A DNA stretch of 22,209 bases, from the NCBI GenBank assembly GCA_003248395.1, contig QFNA01000112.1, forward strand, positions 1 to 22,209. The letters are read 5' to 3'. This stretch comes from Citromicrobium sp. (lineage in GTDB: Bacteria; Pseudomonadota; Alphaproteobacteria; Sphingomonadales; Sphingomonadaceae). The position numbers and the translations under genes are program-made. How positions within the stretch are numbered: position 1 is the first letter of the stretch; the number at the start of each line of letters is the position of its first letter. Under the pieces are notes generated by a model, which was not told where the DNA came from, made no database searches, and worked only from the letters and a program-made list of their open reading frames with translations. This document shows positions 7,755-15,628 of the stretch, one piece after another.

Positions 7755-8984
7755 TCACTTCGCCCGGTCCGACAGTCTGGCCACATCACGATCCACCAGG
7801 TCTGCGATCACACCCGAGGACAGCCCGAGACGTTCGGCCAGGATCTGCTCGGTATGTTCCCCCAGGTATGGCGCGGGCGCCGGCGCACCCGCATCGCGGG
7901 AAGGAATGTTGGCAAAGCTGCGCGTGGCCGGGTATTCGAAACCGGAAGGGTTTGCACTCGTGTGCGTGAAAAGCGGATTCTGCGCGATCAGCACCGGATC
8001 GTTCGCCGCTTCATACATCGTGCGATAGCGTTCGAAGGTGCAGCCATGTTCGCCCATGCGCCGCTGCAGTTCGGACCAGTCCATGGTTTCGGCCCGACGC
8101 TGGAACAGGTCGAACAGCGCCTGCCGATGCTCGAAACGTGGCCGGTCGCCGTCGGCGAAGCGGACGCCCGTTTCCTGCTCCAGTGTCGCAATGTCGACGG
8201 CGAGATCGAATGCCGCCACCAGTCCATCCCATTGTTTCGCGGTCAAGGCGGCAACCATGAAACGCACGCCGTCTTTCGTGCGAAAATCGCGCCCGAACGC
8301 GCCCCAGATGGCATTGCCCAGCCGTTCGCGGTCGCCGCCGCGATAGAGCATTTCGGCCATCGCCCCGCTGTTGGCGACCGTGCCGATGGCGACATCGCCC
8401 AGCGGTACGCGCAATTCGCTGCCCTCGCCCGTATGGTCGCGGTGGCGGATCGCCGCGACCAGAGCGAAGGCGCAATAGGCACCGGTGATGAAGTCCCATG
8501 CGGGCAGGACCTGGTTGACCGGCGGTGCAGTTTCCGGTTGCCATTCTTCAGGCCCGCACATCAGCGGATACCCGCTGGCGGCGTTGACGGTGAAATCCAT
8601 CGCCTGCCGCCCGTCGTGCCAGCCCATGATGCGCACGCTGACAAGGTCGGGACATTTCGCTGCGACAGCCTCGTGCGAGAGGAAGCTCTTTTCCGGCAGG
8701 TTGGTGATGAGATTGCCGCTCCTGGCGGCCAGTTCCACCAGCAGTTCGCGCCCCTCACCACTGCGCAGATCCAGCGCGACCGATTTCTTCGCCCGGTTGA
8801 GGTTCTCCCAGCTGAGCGAGCGCCCCTCCTTGGTGAGCATATAGCGATCGTAATCGAGACCGCCTTCCTTGTGATCGACGCGGATCACCTCCGCCCCCAT
8901 CTGTGCGCAGTAGAGGCCAGCGGTGGGCGAAGCGACGAAGCTGGAGGCTTCGATGATCGAGAGATCGTCGAGGAGGTTATACAC
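7755..8984 (-). CDS. Family III CoA transferase (CaiB/BaiF) resembling 2-methylfumaryl-CoA isomerase (Mct)
   Basis: An intact 409-residue family III CoA transferase, the fold in which an aspartate carries the acyl/CoA intermediate. The likely catalytic residue is D164 in VLPAWDFITG. Other family blocks are GLYCAQMGAEVIRVD, NLNRAKKSVALDL, GAFGRDF and PYLGEHTEQIL. By recalled similarity across these blocks the closest described enzyme is 2-methylfumaryl-CoA isomerase (mesaconyl-CoA C1-C4 CoA transferase) of the 3-hydroxypropionate bi-cycle, which works just before the hydratase-like enzyme encoded at 5559-6425. The start is GTG at 8984, three bases after the dehydrogenase stop, with GAGGG next to it, so the two genes are coupled. 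A related CoA transferase with another dicarboxylic or branched substrate cannot be excluded. Confidence 0.85.
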   Translation of the reverse strand: MYNLLDDLSIIEASSFVASPTAGLYCAQMGAEVIRVDHKEGGLDYDRYMLTKEGRSLSWENLNRAKKSVALDLRSGEGRELLVELAARSGNLITNLPEKSFLSHEAVAAKCPDLVSVRIMGWHDGRQAMDFTVNAASGYPLMCGPEEWQPETAPPVNQVLPAWDFITGAYCAFALVAAIRHRDHTGEGSELRVPLGDVAIGTVANSGAMAEMLYRGGDRERLGNAIWGAFGRDFRTKDGVRFMVAALTAKQWDGLVAAFDLAVDIATLEQETGVRFADGDRPRFEHRQALFDLFQRRAETMDWSELQRRMGEHGCTFERYRTMYEAANDPVLIAQNPLFTHTSANPSGFEYPATRSFANIPSRDAGAPAPAPYLGEHTEQILAERLGLSSGVIADLVDRDVARLSDRAK

Positions 8985-8987
8985 CCC

Positions 8988-10069
8988 TCAGAGGCCCTCC
9001 GCATATTCGCGCAGCATGCGCTTGGCGATCTGTAGCTGCAGGATTTGCGTCGTGCCTTCGTAGATGCGGTAGATGCGCGCATCGCGGAAGAACCGTTCAG
9101 CATCATATTCGGCGAGATAGCCCGCGCCGCCATAGATCTGCACCACGCGGTCGACCACGCGGCCGCACATTTCGGAGGCGAAGACCTTGAAGGCGGCGGC
9201 GTGCTTCACCGTGTCCTCGCCCCGGTCCACGCGTGCCGTGACGTCCGCCATCATCGCCTCGGCGGCGTAGATTTCGGTCCAGCTTTCGGCGAGCATTTGC
9301 TGGATGAGCTGGAAATTGGCAATGGGTTCCCCGAAGGCCTGCCGCTCGGTCGCGTATTTGGTCGCACTGTCGAGCGCGCGGCGCGCATAGCCCGCGCTGG
9401 CCGCGCCGACCGAGATGCGTCCGTTGTCGAGGCTCATCATGGCGAAGCGGAAGCCCTGCCCCGTCTCGCCGCCGAGCAAGGCCTCGCCCGGCACATGCAC
9501 ATCGTCGAGCATGACATCGGAAATATGGCTGCCCGACTGGCCCATCTTCTTGTCCGGGTGATGTAGCGCTTGGTGCCGTTGAGGATCCACCCGTTCCCAT
9601 CGGGATCGGGCCGGGCCATCGTCTGCATCGCGGCGCTGTCGGACCCGCTGCCGGGCTCGGTGAGGCCGAAACAGGCAATCTCGCCCCTAGCGATGCGCGG
9701 CCACCATTCGGCCTTCTGCGCGTCGGTGCCGCCGTTCTTGATGGCGGAATTGAACATGCCGACATTGATCGAGAATATCGAACGGAACGCCGGTGCGGCA
9801 TAGGCCATGGTCTGGACGACCCTGGCGTATTGCGTGATATTGAGCCCTGCGCCGCCATAGTCTTCCGGAACGGTGAGGCCGAACAGGCCCATGTCCTTCA
9901 TTTCGGCAAGGATATCGTCGGGGACCTTGTCCTGCTCGATCACGTCCTTTTCGGCCGGGAGCAGACGCTCGCGAACGTAGCGTTCAAGCTGTTCGAGAAA
10001 CTGGTCGAAAGTGTCCGGATCCATGCCCGGGTTCCGGGCATTCGCATCGGTTGCGGCAGTTCGGCTCAT
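8988..10069 (-). pseudogene. Acyl-CoA dehydrogenase, internal frame-changing deletion
   Basis: FAD-dependent acyl-CoA dehydrogenase. From ATG 10069 (preceded by GAGGGAGAGA) the N-terminal domain is normal, including the flavin/substrate segment CFGLTEPGSGSD, as far as NGTKRYIT at residue 171 (near 9559). The C-terminal domain resumes in another frame at about 9557 with PDKKMGQSGSH. It continues through the helical domain to RIYEGTTQILQLQIAKR and the stop at 8988. Homologues have about 40 residues between YIT and PDKKMG, forming much of the middle beta domain. About 120 bases (length 1 modulo 3) are therefore missing, and the current frame cannot give a functional enzyme. It is the first gene of the minus-strand acyl-CoA cluster and ends next to the CoA transferase start. 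Confidence 0.87.
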
Positions 10070-10161
10070 CCCGGTCTCTCCCTCGAAGCTGTCGGCACAT
10101 CTGTCCGAGTCGGGTGCAGGAGTGATTAGCCGCGCATCGCCCCGGTTCAAAGGACGCTACG

Positions 10162-10198
10162 AAAAGGCGGCGGACCGGGCCAAGCCCGATCCGCCGCC
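10162..10198 (-). terminator. Rho-independent terminator of the acidic lipoprotein gene
   Basis: On the minus strand a 15-bp stem (10184-10198 with 10166-10180, one G-T pair) closes on a 3-base loop and is followed by TTTT (10165-10162). It lies 24 bases after the lipoprotein stop and separates that gene from the acyl-CoA dehydrogenase. Confidence 0.85.
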
Positions 10199-10221
10199 AC
10201 AACTTCGGTTGCGTGGTGCGA

Positions 10222-10530
10222 TTATTCGCCCATCGCGTCCATTGCTGCTTCTGCGGTTTCCGCAGCGTTGTCGCCGGCTTCCTCGACCGACGCGGCAGCG
10301 GCTTCGGCTTCGTCGGCAGCGGCTTCGGCGCGATCGGCGGCGTTATCGGCGCGCTCGACAACGGCATTCGCAGCCGGATCGGCAATCGGTTCTTCCTCGA
10401 CCGGGGCCATGGCTTCATCGGCAGCGACCTCAACGGTGTCAGCCTCGGCCTCGGTCGAAACCTCTTCATTGCTGCCACATGCGGCGAGGGCGATCGATGC
10501 TGCAGCGACTGCGGCAATACGGAACTTCAT
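10222..10530 (-). CDS. Small acidic, alanine-rich lipoprotein
   Basis: A protein of 102 residues with a lipoprotein signal peptide and lipobox LAAC, cysteine at residue 18. The mature chain is dominated by Ala, Glu and Asp with only two arginines. Its second half (VERADNAADRAEAAADEAEA and onward) should form a long helix. The start at 10530 has GGGAG nine bases upstream; an open extension to 10683 lacks both signal and ribosome site. It has its own predicted promoter and terminator, so it is a single-gene unit, divergent from recQ. It resembles the lipoprotein at 3410-3703 in size, MKF start, lipobox and acidity, suggesting a paralogous or convergent class. Function is unknown; an envelope spacer or stress-related surface protein is a guess. 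Confidence 0.78.
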   Translation of the reverse strand: MKFRIAAVAAASIALAACGSNEEVSTEAEADTVEVAADEAMAPVEEEPIADPAANAVVERADNAADRAEAAADEAEAAAASVEEAGDNAAETAEAAMDAMGE

Positions 10531-10590
10531 TGCAAATACTCCCTGGTGATGACGCCAGCCGGCAACGTGCCGATCAGCGTGGACGCCCGC

Positions 10591-10620
10591 TAAATAGTCC
10601 CGTGCTGCCCACATGGCCAA
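10591..10620 (-). promoter_or_regulatory. Putative promoter of the acidic lipoprotein gene
   Basis: On the minus strand TTGGCC (10620-10615) and TATTTA (10596-10591) are separated by 18 bases, about 60 bases upstream of the lipoprotein start. The match to sigma-70 consensus is moderate. Confidence 0.35.
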
Positions 10621-10676
10621 GGGAAAAATCGCCATCGGCCATTGCGATGCCGCCGCCATCCCGCAATTGGTCCTCC

Positions 10677-12458
10677 ATGCCATCCACCTCCCCGATGCTC
10701 GACAATGCGCGTGCGGAATTGCGCAAGACGTTCGGTTTCGACGATTTTCGGGGTCGGCAGGCGGATGTGGTCGACCGCGTGCTTGCCGGCAAATCGACGC
10801 TCGCGGTCATGCCGACCGGGGCGGGCAAGTCGCTGACCTACCAGCTTCCCGCCACGACGTTGAGCGGTACTTGCGTGGTCATCAGCCCGCTCATCGCGCT
10901 GATGCAGGACCAGTTGCGCAGTGCGCGGGCGAACGGGATTCGCGCGGCCACCCTCACCAGCGCCGATGCCGACTGGCGCGAGACACAGGACGCCTTCCGT
11001 GCCGGCGAGCTCGACCTGCTCTATGTCGCGCCCGAACGCGCGAGCCAGCCGGGCTTTCGCGAGTTTCTCTCGGCGTCCCCCCTATCGCTGTTCGCCGTCG
11101 ACGAAGCGCATTGCGTGTCCGAATGGGGGCACGACTTTCGCCCCGACTATCGCCAGCTCTTGCCGCTGCTGGACGCCTTTCCCCAGGTTCCCCGCCTCGC
11201 CCTGACAGCCACGGCCGACCGGCAGACGCGCGCCGACATCATGGCCCAGCTCGGCATTCCGGAAGACGGACTGGTCCTGGCCGGGTTCGACAGGCCCAAC
11301 ATCCGCTACGCCATCCGGCATCGCGACAACCCGGTGCGCCAACTCGCGACGCTGATGGTCGAACGGCCCGGGCCCGGCATCGTCTATGCTCCGACCCGCC
11401 GGAAGGTGGAGGATCTTGCCGCAAGGCTCGCAGCGGCGACCGGACGGCCCGTGCGCCCCTACCATGCCGGGCTCGATGCGCAGGTGCGCGCGGCCAACCA
11501 GGCCGCCTTCGTGGCGAGCGAGGACATGGTGATTGTCGCGACCGTCGCTTTCGGCATGGGCATCGACAAGCCCGACGTGCGTTTCGTCGCGCATGTCGGC
11601 ATCCCCAAATCGATCGAGGCCTATTATCAGGAAACGGGACGCGCCGGACGCGATGGCGATCCGGCAGGCGCGACGATGTTCTGGGGCGCGAGCGATTTCG
11701 CCACCGCGCGTCAAAGGCTGGCAGAAGTCGACGACACACGTCGCAATGCCGAGCGTGCGCGGCTCGATGTGCTGGCCGGACTGGTCGAAACGGCCGGATG
11801 CCGCCGCGCTGTGTTGCTCCGCCATTTCGGGGAGGACCCGCCCGAGAGCTGCGGCAATTGCGACAATTGCCTGGAAAGCCCGGGCGTCACCGATGTAACC
11901 CAGCTTGCCCGCAAGCTGCTGTCGGCGGTCTATCGCACCGGGCAGAGTTTCGGCATGGGCCATTTGCAGAAAGTCCTCACCGGCAGCCAGGACGACCGCG
12001 TGCGCCAGCGCGGTCACGACCGCCTGAGTGTGTTCGGCATCGTGGAGGGTGAGGATGCACGGCTGCTCCAGCCCGTGTCGCGCGCACTGCAGGCACGCGG
12101 CGATCTTGTCGCAACAGAGCATGGCGGTCTGGCACTCGGCGGCTCTGCCCGGGCGATATTGAAGGGCGAAACTGCGGTGGAAATCGTGGTGCCCCCGCGC
12201 CGCTCACGCAGGGGCAGCGGCGACGCGCCAGCCAATCCCGTGGGCGATCCGCTCTTCGATGCCTTGCGCGAATTGCGCAGAGAGCTGGCAGAGGAAGCGC
12301 AGGTTCCGCCCTATGTCGTGTTCCACGATTCGACGCTGCGCGATATGGCTGCAACGCGCCCGCGGAGCATGAGCGAGCTGGGCCGGATCGGCGGTGTCGG
12401 GCGGAAAAAGCTCGACGCCTATGGCGATCGCTTCCTGCGCGAGATTGCCAATCATTGA
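10677..12458 (+). CDS. recQ: ATP-dependent DNA helicase RecQ
   Basis: 3'-5' DNA helicase of the RecQ family, acting in recombination and replication-fork repair. From ATG 10677 it has 593 residues, the normal bacterial length. Motifs in order are Walker A MPTGAGKS (45-52), DEAH (142-145) followed by CVSEWGHDFRPDY, the helicase C-terminal motif QETGRAGRDG, and a zinc site made of C375, C392, C395 and C398. The C-terminal region ends in an HRDC-type segment (SELGRIGGVGRKKLDAYG). A second in-frame ATG at 10695 is an equally plausible start, and neither has a clear Shine-Dalgarno. The much longer open frame to 10011 crosses the opposite-strand lipoprotein gene and is not coding. Its stop codon lies inside the -35 box of the next gene. 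Confidence 0.96.
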   Translation: MPSTSPMLDNARAELRKTFGFDDFRGRQADVVDRVLAGKSTLAVMPTGAGKSLTYQLPATTLSGTCVVISPLIALMQDQLRSARANGIRAATLTSADADWRETQDAFRAGELDLLYVAPERASQPGFREFLSASPLSLFAVDEAHCVSEWGHDFRPDYRQLLPLLDAFPQVPRLALTATADRQTRADIMAQLGIPEDGLVLAGFDRPNIRYAIRHRDNPVRQLATLMVERPGPGIVYAPTRRKVEDLAARLAAATGRPVRPYHAGLDAQVRAANQAAFVASEDMVIVATVAFGMGIDKPDVRFVAHVGIPKSIEAYYQETGRAGRDGDPAGATMFWGASDFATARQRLAEVDDTRRNAERARLDVLAGLVETAGCRRAVLLRHFGEDPPESCGNCDNCLESPGVTDVTQLARKLLSAVYRTGQSFGMGHLQKVLTGSQDDRVRQRGHDRLSVFGIVEGEDARLLQPVSRALQARGDLVATEHGGLALGGSARAILKGETAVEIVVPPRRSRRGSGDAPANPVGDPLFDALRELRRELAEEAQVPPYVVFHDSTLRDMAATRPRSMSELGRIGGVGRKKLDAYGDRFLREIANH

Positions 12459-12501
12459 CACCGGCTCGATCACGATATAAATGTGATATCATAATTATAT
12501 C
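12455..12501 (+). promoter_or_regulatory. Promoter with overlapping 28-base near-palindromic operator before the SPFH gene
   Basis: A perfect -35 box TTGACA (12455-12460) overlaps the recQ stop. Near-consensus TATAAA (12476-12481) follows at 15 bases. The AT-rich stretch 12474-12501 is a near-perfect inverted repeat centred on TGATATCA (12484-12491), with GATATAA at one end and TTATATC at the other; 24 of 28 positions match their complements. The palindrome covers the -10 element, as expected for a repressor site. AAAGGAG and the SPFH ATG follow within 15 bases. A ribbon-helix-helix gene remnant two genes down is the obvious candidate regulator, which is inference. Confidence 0.6.
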
Positions 12502-12515
12502 GAAAGGAGTGTGGG

Positions 12516-13427
12516 ATGTCTGTCGAGCTTACCGGAATGAAGACCAGCACGGAGCGGCGCGGGTCCAGCTTCAACGGCTATATCATGCTGCTCGTCCTGC
12601 TCGCCATTCTCGTCGTCGCGGGGGTTGGCGTGCCGGCACTCGCCCCCGGCGATGGTGCAGGCAGCGGGGCGAAGTTCCTGTTCGTCGGGTCGATCGTGTT
12701 TTCGGTTTTCGCGCTGCTGGTCGTTTCGATCGGCTTTTTCATGCTGCAGCCCAATCAGGCGGCCGTCCTGACGCTGTTCGGTGAATATCGCGGGACCGAA
12801 CGGACCGAAGGATTGCGCTGGGTCTGGCCATGGATCATGCGCCAGAAGATTTCGGCCCGCGCGCACAATGTCCATTCCGAACGCGTCAAGATCAACGATT
12901 TGCGCGGCAACCCCATCGAAATCGCCTGCAACGTCGTATGGCGCGTGCGCGACACGGCACAGGCCAGCTTCGATGTCGACGATTACAAGCAATTCGTGAA
13001 CATCCAGATAGAGGCCGGCCTGCGCACCGTCGGATCGCGTCATCCCTATGACGATTTCGAAGGCGAGGAGGTGACGCTCCGTGGCGGAGCCGATGTCATC
13101 AACCGCGAACTGCTCGAAGAACTGAACGACCGGCTCAAGGTCGCGGGAATCGTCGTCGACGAGGCGGGTCTTACCCATCTCGCCTATGCTCCCGAAATCG
13201 CCAGCGCCATGCTCCGCCGCCAGCAGGCAGAGGCCGTCATCGCCGCGCGCGCCAAACTCGTCATGGGCGCGGTCGGCATGGTGGAGGATGCGCTGATCAA
13301 GCTCAGCCAGGACAATATCGTCGATCTCGACGACGAACGGCGCGCCGCCATGGTCAGCAATCTGATGGTCGTCCTGTGCGGCGAACGCGAGGCGCATCCG
13401 GTCGTGAACGCCGGATCGCTCTATTGA
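12516..13427 (+). CDS. SPFH/band 7 domain membrane protein
   Basis: A 303-residue membrane protein of the stomatin/prohibitin/flotillin (SPFH) superfamily. Two hydrophobic segments lie near the N terminus (about residues 22-42 and 50-73), followed by the SPFH domain starting at LQPNQAAVLTLFGEYRGTE and a helical C-terminal region (SAMLRRQQAEAVIAARAKLV) typical of oligomerising SPFH proteins. AAAGGAG before ATG 12516 fixes the start. These proteins form membrane microdomain assemblies and often partner with proteases or other effectors; the partner here is not evident. It is followed at 25 bases by a ribbon-helix-helix gene remnant and then a secreted hydrolase, all in one direction, so the three may form an operon controlled by the upstream palindrome. 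Confidence 0.9.
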   Translation: MSVELTGMKTSTERRGSSFNGYIMLLVLLAILVVAGVGVPALAPGDGAGSGAKFLFVGSIVFSVFALLVVSIGFFMLQPNQAAVLTLFGEYRGTERTEGLRWVWPWIMRQKISARAHNVHSERVKINDLRGNPIEIACNVVWRVRDTAQASFDVDDYKQFVNIQIEAGLRTVGSRHPYDDFEGEEVTLRGGADVINRELLEELNDRLKVAGIVVDEAGLTHLAYAPEIASAMLRRQQAEAVIAARAKLVMGAVGMVEDALIKLSQDNIVDLDDERRAAMVSNLMVVLCGEREAHPVVNAGSLY

Positions 13428-13452
13428 CCGGACACATGCGCTAATCGTTTCG

Positions 13453-13565
13453 ATGAGCAAGAAGAAAGCCTTTGCCCTCCGTCTCGATCCGGCTGTACAC
13501 GCCGCGGTCGAGCGGCTGGCTCGACCCGCCCGCGTCGCGGTCGACCGAAGAAGGAGCAGAGGTAG
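13453..13565 (+). pseudogene. Ribbon-helix-helix (Arc/CopG-type) regulator, internally deleted
   Basis: The N-terminal end reads KKKAFALRLDPAVHAAVERL from ATG 13453, the beta strand and first helix of a ribbon-helix-helix DNA-binding protein. The expected second helix and following residues are absent. A basic end RPRRGRPKKEQR, typical of such proteins, appears in another frame and stops at TAG 13563-13565. The present length of 113 bases is not divisible by three, so sequence of length 1 modulo 3 is missing, probably about 55-70 bases. The piece sits between the SPFH gene and the hydrolase. Full-length relatives are about 50-60 residues and could bind the palindrome at 12474-12501. In its current form it is unlikely to fold. 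Confidence 0.6.
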
Positions 13566-13602
13566 AATGCGAGCCACCGACCCACGCATCAGGAGAAACA
13601 CC

Positions 13603-14577
13603 GTGCGCCAGACAGCCGTCGCAACCGCCGCACTCGCCACCATGCTGTTCGGATCCTCAGCCATTGCGCAGACCTCCGTCGAACTGACCGCATCCGGGCC
13701 GGAAGGCAATCTCGCCGGCACGCTGCTTTCGCCCGAGGGATTCAAGGCGACCGTCGTCATCGTTCCCGGCTCCGGCCCGACCGATCGTGACGGCAACAAC
13801 CCGCTCGGCGTTACTGCCGCGCCCTATCGACTCCTGGCAGAGGCACTCGCAGAGAAGGGTGTCGCCACTCTGCGGATCGACAAGCGCGGCATGTTCGGAA
13901 GCAAGGCGGCGCTGGCCGACGCCAATGCCGTCACCATTTCCGATTACGCGACCGATCTGCAGAGCTGGACCACGGCATTGCGCGCGCGTGATCCGAATCA
14001 ATGCGTATTTCTCCTTGGCCATAGCGAGGGCGGCCTGGTTGCGCTCGAGGCGATGACGCAGATCGACGATCTGTGCGGAGTGATACTTGTCGCAACGCCC
14101 GGTCGCCCGATAGGCGATATCATGCGCGACCAGTTCCGCGCCAATCCCGCGAATGCCCCGCTGCTCGCCGACGCGCTCTCCGCCATCGATACGCTCGAGC
14201 GCGGCGAAACGGTCGACGTTACCGCCTTCCACCCCGCGCTCCAGCAGGTCTTCGCGCCGCAGGTCCAGCCGTTCCTGATCGACATGATGCGCCGCGATCC
14301 CACCGCGCTGGCTTCGCAAGGCGACGTGCCGATGCTGATCGTCCAAGGCGGGCGAGACATCCAGGCGACCGCGGCCGATGCCGCAGCGCTACGTGCCGCG
14401 CGGCCGGATGCCACCTATGCCGAGTTCGCCGACATGACGCATGTGCTCAAGGATGTGGCGAGCGACGACCGCATGGCCAATCTCGCAACCTACACCGATG
14501 CCTCGCTGCCGCTGGCCGATGGTCTCGCCGACAGCATCGCCGAATTCGTCCGCGCCAACGCATCCGGCGAGCAGTAG
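13603..14577 (+). CDS. Exported alpha/beta hydrolase (serine hydrolase)
   Basis: A 324-residue hydrolase with an N-terminal signal peptide (MRQTAVATAALATMLFGSSA, cleavage probably after IAQ). The nucleophile elbow GHSEGG places the catalytic serine at residue 141. An early VVIVPGSGPTDRDGNNP segment supplies the oxyanion region, and later GGRDIQ and MTHVLKD carry the probable acid and histidine. The GTG start at 13603 is chosen because AGGAG (13591-13595) lies seven bases before it and the signal peptide begins there; an upstream ATG at 13567 lacks both. Substrate is unknown: esterase or dipeptidyl-peptidase-like activity are possible. It follows the SPFH gene and the regulator remnant in the same direction. 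Confidence 0.88.
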   Translation: MRQTAVATAALATMLFGSSAIAQTSVELTASGPEGNLAGTLLSPEGFKATVVIVPGSGPTDRDGNNPLGVTAAPYRLLAEALAEKGVATLRIDKRGMFGSKAALADANAVTISDYATDLQSWTTALRARDPNQCVFLLGHSEGGLVALEAMTQIDDLCGVILVATPGRPIGDIMRDQFRANPANAPLLADALSAIDTLERGETVDVTAFHPALQQVFAPQVQPFLIDMMRRDPTALASQGDVPMLIVQGGRDIQATAADAAALRAARPDATYAEFADMTHVLKDVASDDRMANLATYTDASLPLADGLADSIAEFVRANASGEQ

Positions 14578-14642
14578 CTTGCGCAAACCGCAGCGATCCG
14601 CGAATTAGGCGCGATTCCCACGCAGACCGCCTGCCCCGCTGG

Positions 14643-15581
14643 GTGCTCGCCCTAGTCGGCGGGTTTGCGATTGCCGCCATTCCGATCGCCACCGTGCTGG
14701 CCCAGCCGTCGGCAACCCCGTTCTCGATTGCCGAGACCGGTCGCCAGTTCGCCAGCCTGCAACAGGCGGTGGACGCGATCGGCGATGGCGAAGGCACGAT
14801 CGAAGTCGCTCCCGGCGAACATGCGCAATGCGCGGTGCAGACCACCGGCATGATCACCTATCGCGCGATCGATCCCGGCACGGCGCAGCTTTCGGGCACC
14901 GCCTGCGAAGGCAAGGCCGCGCTGGTGCTGCGCGGACGGGGCGCGCGGGTCGAAGGGCTGGTGTTCAGCGGGATCGAGGTGCCCGATGGCAATGGCGCGG
15001 GTATCCGGCTCGAAGACGGCACGCTCGATATTTCGCAGAGCTGGTTTCGCGACAGTCAGCAGGGCATCCTGACCGTCAACGATCGCGACAGCCGGATGAC
15101 GATCGACAAATCGACCTTCACGCGGCTCGGCACGTGCGAGTTTTCCGGCGGCTGTGCGCATTCGATCTATGCCGGGACCTATGGCGAGGTGGAAATCACC
15201 CGCAGCCGGTTCGAGGAAGGACGCGGCGGACACTATGTGAAATCGCGAGCGGCCCGCAATGTGATCGACGACAACAGTTTCGACGACAGCAAGGGCCGCA
15301 AGACCAACTACATGGTCGATCTGCCCGCTGGCGGTAATGGCTCGGTTTCGGGCAACTGGTTCGTCCAGGGCAAGGACAAGGAAAACTGGTCGGCGTTCAT
15401 CGCCGTCGGTGCAGAAGGGGGCGAATACAGCTCCGACGGGCTGGTCATTTCGGGCAACGACGCCCGCATGGCACCGGGCGTTGCGCGCGAGCCGGCCTTT
15501 GTCGCCGACTGGACAGGCGACGCGCTGGACATTCGCAACAATCGCCTCGGTCCCGGGCTGAAACGCTACGAGAAGCGCTGA
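14643..15581 (+). CDS. Exported right-handed parallel beta-helix repeat protein
   Basis: About 312 residues. A hydrophobic N terminus (LALVGGFAIAAIPIATVLAQ) acts as signal peptide or anchor. It is followed by a sequence typical of right-handed beta-helix proteins: FASLQQAVDAIGDGEGTIEV, then repeated short strands with Asn/Gly turns (RNVIDDNSFDD, VSGNWFV, VISGNDARM, DIRNNRLG). This fold is common in pectate-lyase-like and polysaccharide-binding proteins; I see no catalytic signature that fixes a reaction. The start is uncertain. GTG 14643 is the only standard start codon near the signal segment, has no Shine-Dalgarno, and leaves a basic stretch upstream (DSHADRLPRW) untranslated. The true 5' end may therefore have been altered or lost. 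The gene starts 65 bases after the hydrolase stop. Confidence 0.72.
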   Translation: MLALVGGFAIAAIPIATVLAQPSATPFSIAETGRQFASLQQAVDAIGDGEGTIEVAPGEHAQCAVQTTGMITYRAIDPGTAQLSGTACEGKAALVLRGRGARVEGLVFSGIEVPDGNGAGIRLEDGTLDISQSWFRDSQQGILTVNDRDSRMTIDKSTFTRLGTCEFSGGCAHSIYAGTYGEVEITRSRFEEGRGGHYVKSRAARNVIDDNSFDDSKGRKTNYMVDLPAGGNGSVSGNWFVQGKDKENWSAFIAVGAEGGEYSSDGLVISGNDARMAPGVAREPAFVADWTGDALDIRNNRLGPGLKRYEKR

Positions 15582-15628
15582 GGAACAGCCGCGCTTCCTT
15601 GCCCGTTGAGCGGACAAGGAGATACAAG

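Noticed and set aside
10011..10676. Long N-terminal extension of RecQ
   Set aside because: It runs antisense through the acidic lipoprotein and its terminator, has arginine/proline-rich shadow composition, and RecQ proteins start where the ATG at 10677 is.
14073..14642. Extension of the beta-helix gene back into the hydrolase gene
   Set aside because: The upstream part is the out-of-frame shadow of the hydrolase; only the signal-like stretch from about 14643 is protein-like.
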